NCBI RefSeq assembly: GCF_037975245.1
Contig: NC_092568.1
Span: 30,236,001 to 30,300,000 of the forward strand
DNA: 64,000 nucleotides
From: Apostichopus japonicus
Lineage: Eukaryota > Echinodermata > Holothuroidea > Aspidochirotida > Stichopodidae
Direction: 5' to 3'
Part shown: positions 45,960-57,400 of the stretch, in pieces
How the letters are laid out: every line of letters begins with the position of its first letter
Position numbering within the stretch: the stretch's first letter is position 1
Made by a program: the position numbers and the translations under genes
Notes under the pieces: generated by a model
Seen by the model: only the letters and a program-made list of their open reading frames with translations
What the model was told of the DNA's origin: nothing
The model's database searches: none

Positions 45960-47520
45960 CAGAATGCAAATATGCATTGTGGTTTCGATGATGTGACATG
46001 AGCAGTTTTGTGCATGGATCCGACGCAAGGGCGGCGGAAGCACTTTAAATCTGGGGAGGCACCGACATCAAAGGGCACTTTGCAGAAATTCGATTGGACT
46101 GATGCAGCCTTATATTTAGTACCCTTTTTAACTCTTATTGTATGATCTTATTTGCGTATACACATCACTCCACCAACGCCCCCCCCCCCCCGTCAAGGTA
46201 ATTATGCATACTAGCACTGCAATATCCAATGTGCAAATTGGGAAACAAGGAACAAGTTTTCCTTTGAGACAAAATGAGGTGAAAACATGCTAGTTGCTAA
46301 TGTAGGAATCTTCCGAATTAGAGTATATTTCTTGTTAATATCTTAACAATTTTTTTCCATTCGAAATAGCTTTGAGTTTGACCCACAGAAATTCATTAAA
46401 AGTCAGGGCGCAGCCAGGATTGGCAAAGTTGTATGCACGACTATCTGAGCGGAGCGCCACCATAAGTTGGCGCGGAGCGTACAAGAAAATTTTTGGTTTT
46501 ACAAACCCCTAAGATGGCCGGAAACGGCCCTTCCCGAGTGACGGCCTCTTGACAACTTGAGACACCTCAGTTTTTATGTAGAAAAAGGGCACATTTTTAA
46601 CCTGAGGAAAAGTGGGGGGCACGTGCCCCCTGTGCCCCCCCGGTTCCGCCGCCCTTGATCCGACGTTATGTATAGTGACGGTGTACAACATACTTGATAT
46701 TAGTAATACCGTGAAAAGCAGTGTGATGTGACAAACAAGATATTCACAATGACACAGGCTGTCCTGAAATGACCATTGACCTCACCGACAGGCTTCTTGT
46801 ACTTAATGTGATTAGATACATCAACGTACTAAATATGACATCTGTCCTTGTTGAATATTGTATAAAACATGGTTTTCACAATTTGACCCCGGGTGAACTC
46901 AAACGACCACTGACCTCTGCCCACAACATTAGGCTTTTTGTACTAAATGTGGTACAATTACATACCAAATATGGGATGTGTCCAAGCTTCCCTTGCAATA
47001 TTATGTTAAGGAAGGTGCGTTAGTGTAGAGAGACAGGTAAGAGGGGAGTGAAGTAAATGTTTGGCATTTGTTTGACCTCCACCAAAATCAATAGGCTTCT
47101 TTTACTCATGTTATACACATTCATATCAAGTATGAGATCTGCTCAAGCTTCCAATGTTGAGATATCACGTTTACAAGGTTTTCTAAATTTGACCTCTGAT
47201 GACCTTTAACCTCCGCCAAACACAATACTCTTCTTGTACTCCATATGGTACTTCTACACATCAAATATGAGGTCTGCCCAAGCTTCCCTTCTTGAAATAT
47301 TGTTTACAAGGTTTTATACAATTTGATCCCTGGTGACCCCAAATGACCTTTCACCTCAACAAGAAATAATAGGCTTCTTGTGCTCATTGTGGTACTTCTA
47401 TACACCAAATATGAAATTGGTTCAATCCTTACCTTCTTCAGATATCGTGTTTACAAGCTGGGGATCCCAAACACACACACATACGCCACCATGAATACAA
47501 AGGTTACGATTATCATCAAA
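45960..47520 (+). repeat. TGACC-rich interspersed repeat, copy 2
   Basis: It matches copy 1 (36272-37035) and continues past it into three or four degenerate ~95-bp units. Each unit carries TTTGACCTC(T/C)G, CTTCTTGTACTC, ACCAAATATGA, CCAAGCTTCC and GTTTACAAGGTTTT. It ends near a CA run and CGCCACCATGAATACAAAGG. It is interrupted by the MITE at 46026-46657. Confidence 0.8.
46026..46657. mobile_element. hAT-like MITE with 8-bp duplication ATCCGACG
   Basis: CAAGGGCGGCGGAA is mirrored exactly at the right end (TTCCGCCGCCCTTG). The flanks are identical ATCCGACG (46018-46025, 46658-46665). Copy 1 of the host repeat at about 36336 (ATCTGACG, uninterrupted) is the empty site. The shared hairpin module lies at about 46439-46545. 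Confidence 0.92.
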
Positions 47521-48316
47521 ACCGAAAGAGGTCAAATTTGGATGGTTTGAAGCAAAACATACAACCTTGAATTGCTAATGTATAACTAGTAGAAATAATA
47601 ATAAAGGGGGCGCTGTTCAATAACAGGTTGGGTATTTGTTGTACTGTATGTCCCTTTCTAAACAGTTTCTGTACTCGTTTAACATAAATGTACCCACAAG
47701 AACCGTATGTATATAATCTAAGCAGTGTTTTAGTAAGCGGATTCTGGAACTAATGGAATGCTCTCTATCTAATTTGGGCATAGTTCAGCTGAGTATGTCC
47801 CAATATCGTGGCTAACGTAGGGTAATAAACCAATGCCTAAAGAATTCATTCCAGATACAGCTAAATAAACCACCCCCAAAGTCTGTTGTCAAAGGATACA
47901 TCTCATCATGTAAAGAATGTGTTCTCTAAATGTAACAGCCTCAAGTGACTCCTCAAAATCGTTCTTCCAGCCCATCCCATCCATTTTGCCCCTTCCGCCA
48001 AAAAATATTCATCTCGCCATTACCTCTGCCAGTTGCATGTTGTAAAAGATCGATACATGTTACAGAATAGAACGCTCTCCCTTTCACTTTATGTGACGTT
48101 TAAGACCTCCATGTTCCCCCTGACAGAGAAGTTGCATTTCATAACAGACGCGAACCAGTATAAATATTTGTCTGCTATTAATAACAGTTAAACGTGACAG
48201 CAAGAGACATTTACTATTCAACTAATGACTAGTGCATGCTCTTACATCATGTGCATTCTAACATCAGTATAACCAACGTGCTATAAAGAATTGGTTCACT
48301 GCACAACACTAAGACA

Positions 48317-48985
48317 TCAGCAGAGCGAAACATTCTACAAACGAAAGTACATCTGTCAATGCCATGCATAGCCTATCAGAGCGATGCATAGCCTGCAGAG
48401 CCATGCATAGCCTATATATGTATAGCCTATCAGAGCGATGCATAGCCTGCATAGCCATGCATAGCCTATTTAGCCATGCATAGCCTGTATAGCGAAAACA
48501 TTCTACAAACGAAAGTACATCTGTCAATGCCATGCATAGCCTATCAGAGCGATGCATAGCCTGCATAGCCATGCATAGCCTATATATCCATAGCCATGCA
48601 TAGCCTATATAGCGAAAACATTCTACAAATGAAAGTACATCTGTCAATGCCATACATAGCCTATCAGAGCGATGCATAGCCATGCATAGCCTATATAGCC
48701 ATGCATAGCCTATATAGCAAAAAGATTCTACAAATGAACGTTCATCTGCCAATGCCATGCATAGCCTATCAGAGCGATGCATAGCCATGCATAGCCTATA
48801 TAGCCATGCATAGCCTATATAGCAAAAAGATTCTACAAATGAACGTTCATCTGCCAATGCCATGCATAGCCTATCAGAGCGATGCATAGCCATGCATAGC
48901 CTATATATGCATAACCATGCATAGCCTATATAGCGAAAACATTCTACAAAAGAACGTACATCTGCCAATGCCATACATTAACCTA
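48317..48985. repeat. Higher-order minisatellite of CATGCATAGCC units
   Basis: Six larger units of about 105-175 bp, plus a partial one, each begin GCGAAAACATTCTACAAA then a GTACATCTGTCAATG-like segment. Each then carries several copies of CATGCATAGCCTAT with AGAGCGATGCATAGCC spacers. Later units are more alike than early ones, as in recent local amplification. It holds a 221-codon minus-strand frame made only of the repeat. Confidence 0.9.
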
Positions 48986-49498
48986 TCGGAGTGGTAAACA
49001 GTTAATCCCTGATTGGTTAAATATGCCATCTATTTGCAGCAGTGAAATATCTGTGTGAACAAAATTTCTTCGTATGACAGGCATTTATTAAAGTTATGAA
49101 TATTCATGAATTAATGAAAGAAAAAAGTCCATATTAAGATAACTGTGAATCATTTATATACATATTTTAGCTTCTCTTCTATGCAAAGAAGCCGAGTATT
49201 AAAAGTACCAACATACATTAGCATGCAGCATATTACGAGGATTTAATTTAGTTAAAAAGATTAAGAAAATGATTAAGAGAGACCCCAAAAAAAGAGGGGA
49301 AACCCCTTTGCTGATATGTATAATAATGTACCATGCATGGAGTACTTTGTACATCCCACACACAAATATCAGCATACAAGGGGGTATCATCTGTCACTGT
49401 GGATACAAGCTTCATTTGCAAACGATTTGAAAATCACCTACGCTTTCAGTTTGCATTGAACAATGGGCAATATTGCTCTTCAATACCGATCCAATGGA

Positions 49499-49792
49499 AC
49501 ACAATGTAAAATACGAATTGAGTGGAAGTTGTATAGAGTTACACCATGTAAAATACAAAATGAGAGGAAATCGTTTAGAGTTACACAATGTAAAATACGA
49601 ATTGAGTGGAAGTTGTATAGAGTTACACCATGTAAAATACAAAATGAGTGGAAATCCTTTAGAGTTACACAATGTAAAATACGAATTGAGTGGAAATTGT
49701 TTAGAGTTACACAATGTAAAATACGAATTGAGTGGAAATTGTTTAGAGTTACACAATGTAAAATACGAATTGAGTGGAAATTGTCTAGAGTT
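49499..49792. repeat. 42-bp minisatellite, 7 units
   Basis: The core is ACACAATGTAAAATACGAAT then a TGAGTGGAAATTG segment and TTTAGAGTT. Units run A-B-A-B and then three near-identical ones. 42 is a multiple of three, so four frames on the two strands stay open for over 110 codons with 14-residue protein repeats. There is no sign of expression. Confidence 0.92.
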
Positions 49793-50264
49793 GAAACAAT
49801 CACCTGCTGCTGTTTAAACAAGCAAATTATAACAAACTATACAAGTCACCTCTAAGAGATGGTGTTTTGTCCCACCATATTCCCTCTACTTGCACTGTGA
49901 ATGAATACCATCTGAATATCACCATTAGAAAAAAAAAAGAAAAAAAAATTAAACATGAATCAAGAAAACAGAAACTCAACAATATTGCAACATAACTTTG
50001 TCAGACCATCAAATCATTCCATACATACAATTTTTTTTTTTTTTTCACCATAAGAATAATGATTTTTGTTAAACAATATTGAGGACTTTACTTAACACTT
50101 GATGAATGCTATAAATGATACCAGATTGAGTCGAGTACAAATATTGAAGTTCAACTTCTCATAAACATGTAACCATACAGTTAGGCTTGATTGAGTAAGA
50201 TGTTAGCAGAGGTGTGATAGAGCATGTACAAAGTATATGGATAATGATACAGGCTTATATACTT

Positions 50265-50390
50265 ATATATACAAGCTGGACGTCACACAGACACACACAC
50301 ACATACAAACACATACACACACGTAATCATGACTACATTGGTTCTGATTCTCATTGAAACCAAAAAGGATACAGTAAGATCTAAATGACA
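50265..50390 (+). repeat. 3' end fragment of the TGACC-rich repeat family
   Basis: ACAAGCTGGACGTCACACAG, a CA-rich run, CATGACTACATTGGTTCTGA and GAAACCAAAAAGG parallel the terminal part of copy 2 (about 47450-47530). Confidence 0.55.
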
Positions 50391-50756
50391 CTCATATAAT
50401 TTTTTTTTTTTTTTAATCGTTAATTAATTTATCAAATTTCATTAAAATACAATACGGTATTATTTACTGTTAAAATCCACAGCGACTTTGTTGCCGTTCT
50501 CTTGGAGAGCTGATAATACAAAAATTATTTTTAAGTACATGACCTATAAAGAATCTCCACTGACCACCATGCCTGGTTATAATATGAAAAAAAAGGTTAA
50601 AAGTTAACAGAAGAGAAGCTTCCCACACAAGCCTTCCATCAATCTATTGGTTGAGATGTACAACCCAGAGAGTTAACGGACAGTTTGACCCCTTGCATGT
50701 TATCACATCAGCACATTTAATGTTACCCCGTACACAAAACCTTTCCACCCTTGTAA

Positions 50757-51247
50757 TATGATATGATGCCTTAAAATAATTTTCTAAAAATACAAAGCAA
50801 AGAAAAATCTGAAATTGATCCAGAACGTGACATTCACCAAGCACTTTTCAAAGCACACAAGAAAAAATATCATGACTCATTATTTTTGATACTGTAAACT
50901 GATATATATGAGGTACCAATGATTTTTTGTAACAGGAATTAGGAAACAACAAAAGTATCTCATTAACAACCCACACCCAATGGGGTCTGTTCTCATGTTT
51001 TTACCATTCCACTATGATGATATGATGCCTTTAAATAATTTTCTAAAAATAAAAACCAAAAATATGAAATTGATCCACAATGTGACATTCACCAAACACC
51101 TTGACAAAACACATTATGACTCATTATTTTGATAATGCCAACTGATATATATATATATATGAGGTAACCAATGATTTTTTGTAACAGGAATTAGGAAATA
51201 ACAAAAGTATCTCGTTAACAATCCACACCTAATGAGGTCTGTTCTCT
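50757..51247. repeat. Local tandem duplication, ~250-bp unit x2
   Basis: 50757-50998 and 51014-51247 share ATGATATGATGCCTT, AATAATTTTCTAAAAATA, GACATTCACCAA, GACTCATTATTTT and TTTTTTGTAACAGGAATTAG, with scattered substitutions and AT-repeat length change. Confidence 0.85.
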
Positions 51248-54200
51248 TATATTCATTTCAATGTTCTTTTTCATAGTGGATGTACTTGCACAGTGGATGT
51301 ACAGTTGGAAAGTTGGAAAAATGTTAATGAAGACAAGATTGATATACTCTTCTACGGTTTACAAAGTTATTTTTCCAGGATTTAAGCCTCTTACATCAGG
51401 GTTGCAGAGGTTGTGATTGTGAAAATACTATCTGCAGTTAAGCGACGCAGACTCGGGGCCGACTGTTAGTGGACGAGACGACGAACAAAATCACTTTTGT
51501 AGGTTTTCCAAACTGCGAGCAGTTGTTGACATCAAATTAATATTACACTGTGACTAAATATCCCCAAATAGGTAAAACCATTAACTTTGTATCATCCTCC
51601 TTCACTAAAGAGATACTGAGATAAAAACAAAAAACCGTGGTAGGCCTTCTGTGTGATCCACCCAAAGGGAGGTTTTACAGGTCCAAAGCTGGTGTTTATA
51701 CACATCTCTCCTACAGTGTACATATTAATCATCCTTGGGTATTTTACAACTAAGCATACCTAGCTGTTTTAAGGGAGTTCTTTTTAATTCATAGTATCCA
51801 TGGTAACAGACTAATCTCCATTTTTGTGTAGGTTGTATACATGCTGTGTGAAAAAACTTGAGATTTTCAAATAGCGAAACATCTGCCATTTTATAATTTG
51901 AATGTTAAATTTACAACGGATTACAACTGTTAAAACTTTCATGATCTGGAAGATTGATAAAGATTTATCATAGCAGATTATGTCAAGTGACCAAATGGTA
52001 TCTCCAATGCAGATTCAATTTAATGAGCTCCTTTTCTCGGAAAAACAAAGCATGTGGTGAGGGTGTAGCATGAAGTAAAAAATTATGGTAGCAGTTTACT
52101 CATTTTGTCATTCTCCAGCACAACACAAAGAGAGATACATACACTCTAACTGTACTCAAAATTTGTTGTACAACATCAAAGCAGCAAAATAAAAGAAGTT
52201 ATTTCCATAAAATATCTAGTTTATACACTACAAAGTCGGAAAGTCATTTCAAACTGTTTGTAAATTGGAAGTTACAGATACAGCAACCTACTGACATATT
52301 CAAATGAATTGAATACAGAACATTCTTTGATGTTACCATCAATTCAAAAGATCGTTCCAGAGTGAAAGATACTTACAAAGAAGTAAAAAAGGGAGAGAAA
52401 AATTGAATAAGAAAAGCTATACCAGAACCATCAGACTACAGCTACAGACATATAATCTTGTACAAAACTCTGATATGTTCTAGAAAAACAGTTTCAAAAG
52501 TCACAAATAATTATGTGCACACATAAATATGTTCAACTGTGCATGTCAACTGCATGTGTGAACTGCAATATGTTCAACTGCACATATGTACGTTCACAGT
52601 TAATACCAATTTGCCTTATTGCAATACAATTATTTCATTTTAACTGTCTTTTCGTGCTCCTTTTCTATACTTTTTTTCATTTATTATTTTTTTGTTCATT
52701 TTTGCAAAATTTACAGCGGGTGATAGTACAATAGCAAGAACTGGCTGTGAAAGACTTTGCAGATAAACAGTTCTTAAAACTGCAAAAAAGCAACAAAAAG
52801 AAGCATATGCATGATTGAAACCCTATCACAGGTTACCACTGAATTCATAATCAGATCGCAAGGACACACACAACATTGAGAATAACAACAGTTGTTGGCT
52901 ATGTTTGAATAGCAAGTGGCAAAATCTGTTCACACCTACATTCACAGCCCCCCCCTTCCCCCCAACCTTAACAAAGAGGTCATTGTGAATGCAATCATTT
53001 GTTATTCCTGAAAAACAATTTCGGTTCCATGGAATTCATGACAATAGTGTCATACCAATCGTGTTTTCAGAAATGAACAAAAAAATTCTCAAATTAAAAA
53101 GCCTTTGTTCAAATCGTAGCAAAACTGTTCTCAAACCCAAACAATGTGTGACGGTTGTTTCAGGGTTGTACACAAATTCAAGGTTAAAACACTGAGTGAA
53201 GGAATCTGAAACTTTGCTTCCTAATGGTTCTTATATATCTAACAAGATCTATTTTCCCTCAATTCTGCTGTTCTACCATTTGATAGTAATCTACAAAGAC
53301 TAATCAAATATCAAACTTGGTGCAATTTAAAAACAGAGTTTTTTTTTGTCTACACCAGATTTTTGAGTTATTTTTGAAGAATTGTTCTATACTACTTGAT
53401 AGCAAGATCCCAAAAAAGTCAAAAAAAGCATAAGTCAGTAACTGGTTTTTGTCCAGATTCACTTCATAAAATGAAATAAACTCAAATCTTTTTTGTTTTT
53501 TATCTTGGAAACTCGCAAGTTGAATTCCAAACAGTTTCTACCCTACAATATAATGTGTGCGGGCAATTAAAATACTAAGCAAAGAATGTGGTTCATTAAT
53601 TAATTCTTGTTCATTAATTTCCATTTTATAGTGAAATCTTAGTTTGATCCAATAAAAAAGAGTAAATCTGAGTAAATATTTCATGTGTTTCGAAAAGTTG
53701 CCAACCAAAAACTGCTTTATATATGTCAGCTGAAAATGGAACATAGATAATGTGAAATGTTTTGATATATTTATAGTCTTTGCCGTATGAATGTTAGCTT
53801 ACAATCTCATCTCCTAGTTGCTTGCTGTGATAAAGCTAGAATCTAACAGTGATCCTTATGTACAATGCAGACATTTCATTCACTGACAGTATGGAACCAT
53901 ATGGTGTGTAACTAGATTAATTTTGAAAATTATTAAAAGGAGTTTTCTTCCCACTAACAATGCCATTGTGGGGTGTACAAATCATTTGGATATCCATAAA
54001 TTGAACATTTCATGATTCTTATCGTCCAAAATTTCCCCCAAAAAAACTCTATTGAGCCACAGAGACAAAAGTTGCCTGGATGTCCATGAGGCACACATTC
54101 ACTGGCACATAATCTGATTAAGAAGTAAATAATAGATAAATAAATTAAAAAAACCTTTGCTGGAAAATTTTATGGGGACATAAATCCATCTTTTTATCCA

Positions 54201-54441
54201 AACCTTTTATGAAATAGTTCTGAGTAAAATCAGTAAACATCGTCACTGAGACTGCACGTTGTAAAAATCTTCGCAACAATGAGCGACGGTTAGTCAAGGA
54301 ATGTTCATACCCAATCTTTGGGAAAGATTGAAAAAAAAGAAAAAAAAGAATGTAACTGTTTGACACCTCTTTAATCTGTCTGACTAGAATGACCAAGTCT
54401 GTGAGTGACATCTATACTTTAGGTGTTATTTGGACGAAGCA

Positions 54442-54451
54442 TTTATTTATT
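54442..54451 (-). promoter_or_regulatory. Candidate poly(A) signal of sulfatase gene
   Basis: Two overlapping AATAAA signals on the minus strand, about 32-41 bases past the stop codon. That would give a very short 3'UTR, so a more distal site may be used instead. Confidence 0.35.
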
Positions 54452-54482
54452 TTTCTTGTGATCCCTGAGGATGGGGTGGTGA

Positions 54483-57400
54483 CTAGCTGGAAGGCACCTT
54501 TGGCATGATTTCCTCCACCTCCGGTTTGAGTGGACCGTCATCTGGCAGAGGCAGGACAAAGTCAGTGTTCTCCTTGCATTTACAAAACGGGAAGACACTG
54601 CCCTCGCAACAAGGTTGTTTCCAAGGTCGGAAGATGACTTTCCTCATGGCGTACTGGTACGGCGACTTCTCGATCCCCCGCTTGTGCTCGTCCACGGCAC
54701 TCTTGACTTTGTCGATGATCTCTCCGATGTACGGATCGTTTGGGTCCTCTGGTCGCATCTCCGAGGGGTCGGCTGTTAGGTTGTAGACTATGGGGGGATT
54801 GTGGATGTTGACGTAGCGACCAGAGCATCGGCAGGGATACACCTGGAAGCAGCCCAACTGGCCGTAGGGTCCTTCAGTCAACCTCGGCGTGTAGAAATGT
54901 ATCTTATACACTGCAGATTCTGAAAAGACAGGTTAAAATCAGATAACATTTCACATTCATTTCATATTTATCTATATCAGCTCATTTGGATTCATGTTTT
55001 AGAGTAGAAAGATATGATGATTGTTTTGAAAAGCTATAATTTTCATATTCTTGTAAGTCTTCTTTGGTGACAAGAGAATTCAAATTACTTGTCTTACTTT
55101 AATATTCAATGTTTGTGCTTTTGCAGATGTCATAAGATGTTGCACACATTTGTGGATCGACCAATTGTTAGATTAGAAAACACTGTGAGAAGGGACGGTT
55201 ACAAAGTTAAAATATCCATATCAGGTTTAACATTAATGGTCATGTCTTTATTCACAATGACAAATTAAAACTTATTAAACCCCCTTGAATTCAAGTTTGT
55301 AGAAGCAATTAACATTTTCCTTTACTGCAAAACTATTACATTGGATGTATTCAATATCTAGTTTCGCTTCCAAACAAACCTACAACATCTGAGGCTGTAA
55401 TAGAATGCCATTTCCTGGTATTAATTTACAAACAGAAACATTACGTTACTCGGTTACTTGAATCAGAACACTTCTAAGATCAAGAACTATCTATGCGGAT
55501 GTACGGCCTGCCAACAGCATTAAATGAAAGTATTTCCTACAGGCGGCAAGATTAATTACAACCAGTGTTTTGAATGTGATTATAACATGGGTGTGACTTT
55601 GTAAAGAGGAAGGGGTGTGGCCTTGAGGTCATTTCAGGTGACTTCCATGTAGTAACCTGAAATGAGCCATATTTACTGAAGGCTTTAAATTAGGGTCTAA
55701 ATGCAAGGTTCTGCTAATAACAACATTTTTTGGGATGGGGGTTAAAAACGGGGTGGATCCACACCTGGTAAGCAATTCGAATTGTGTGTTAAGATATTGA
55801 ATAGTTTTCCATATGATATATCTATATAATGTCTATCTCTCCCCCTGTCGACGATATTGTTGATAGCTGCAGTTTGTTGCAAGTACAACACAGCCGATAC
55901 GTTAATTATGACTGTAACCAAGGGTGTAAAGCCCAAAATGATATTATTATACACCTGTTCGCATTTCTGAATTGTGTGTAAAATGTACAAAACATTGTCC
56001 TGGAATGAACATCTACCCTATATGTTCCCTTCCACATGATCTAACTGCACCATGTTAATCTAAGTACATTCCGTAAGAGAACTCCACAGGCTTACAGCTA
56101 CGACGTCGTTCAGGAAACCTAGACTTACTATCAGAGAACACTTTTTGAGTTGAGTTGTTGCTAAACCCTTTGACGACATTCGATACTAAGGACCAATAAA
56201 ACGATGTCTTTCATTAGGTTGAGGAGTAAAATGTAACGAAAGTAAAATTTGAAAACGTTTTTAACGAAGTTCTTTTTGTTTTATTGCTCTTTAACATGCG
56301 ATTAATACTGATATAGTGTCTAGGTAAATACCAATTGAAACAAAGCACCCAGTTGGGTGATTTTTTCCTCCTTTCTTTATTATATTTTCATATCATGCTT
56401 CAAAGCACTTGTATTACCATTACCAGCATTCTGAATATTCTATTTAGATAAAAGGTTTGAAATTGTGCATGTAGTCAGTAAAGAGTACTTTGAAGTCTGA
56501 CCTGAAAGTACTGAATAAATTGCTACAAAGCGTTAAAAAAATTGTCCCCACTGGCTGTAAACACTGACTTGGGACAATGTGTTCTCTACTGTATGTTCAT
56601 AATCCCACTTCATACAGGCACTTGTATTGACAGTATGAGCAGTATGAATATGGTGTTTCTATCGGATAGAGGTTTGGAATTGTTCGTACTGGTCAATACG
56701 AGTGCTTTTGAAGCGCGACCTGGAAGTACTGTATCGAGCGCAGGGTTGCCAGTGTTTAGATGATGCTACCGGCCAAATTGGAAGTTAACAATTTTCAGCT
56801 AATCTTTCGTCAAATTATAAAATTTCCAAAAATTCAATTTGAGCTTTCATTTTCCACCCACAGATGAAATTTGAAAAAACGGCATTGCATTTTATTACTC
56901 GTTCTGCCTGTCAAAATTGCAGACCAAATTCAAAAAGTTGCTGTCAAGTGCTCTTTGGATAGGATCGTGCTCTATTTGTAGATATTAAGTGGTCTCTCAG
57001 ACGATCTCAAGAGCACTGCAAATCTGTGGCACATATAGAAATCAATGTTTTAGGTTTCTCTTGTGTGAACAAAAATGACAACCCATAATACTGTTAGTGA
57101 CCACTTGATAAGTTGTGGTTTTCTTCCAGCGCAAACCTGTACAGCAAATGTTTCACGTGTCCACAGTAGCATACATTCCCAAAACCAGTTCTTGGTACGG
57201 CAGGGAGTAAACTATCGAGTATCGCTTTGTAAAATGATATGCAAAACTGGCATATTGCTTTACAAACGCAACGCTGCATAGCAATTCTCTATTCACAGGA
57301 ACCGTAGCAATTTATAAGAGAAAGTCGTAACTGCCTTCCAAACTGCTGCACAAAATTTGAACGCTAACTTATTTCCCTGTATAGTGGCCAAAAGTTGAGT

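Larger units (their letters stand above)
40522..54441. other. Spacer between SPEC3/Stum and sulfatase genes
   Basis: No supported coding exon. The two overlapping plus frames at 41325-41648 (107 codons and less) are not recognised. Contents: a short perfect hairpin at 42071-42093, MITEs at 42903-43100 and 46026-46657, a possible eroded MITE near 43985-44110, a GAT microsatellite, TGACC-rich repeats, two minisatellites and a local tandem duplication, each listed separately. Sequence nearest 54441 may be sulfatase 3'UTR. Confidence 0.5.

Noticed and set aside
48309-48974. 221-codon minus-strand frame with repeated AMHRSDRLCMAL motifs
   Set aside because: It is made entirely of the higher-order minisatellite; no start context, no splice sites and no domain.
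49412-49855. CRISPR-like regular repeats
   Set aside because: The 42-bp units are contiguous with no unique spacers, and the genome is eukaryotic. It is a minisatellite.
54505-54828. 93-codon plus-strand and 82-codon minus-strand frames
   Set aside because: Both overlap the sulfatase last exon in other frames.
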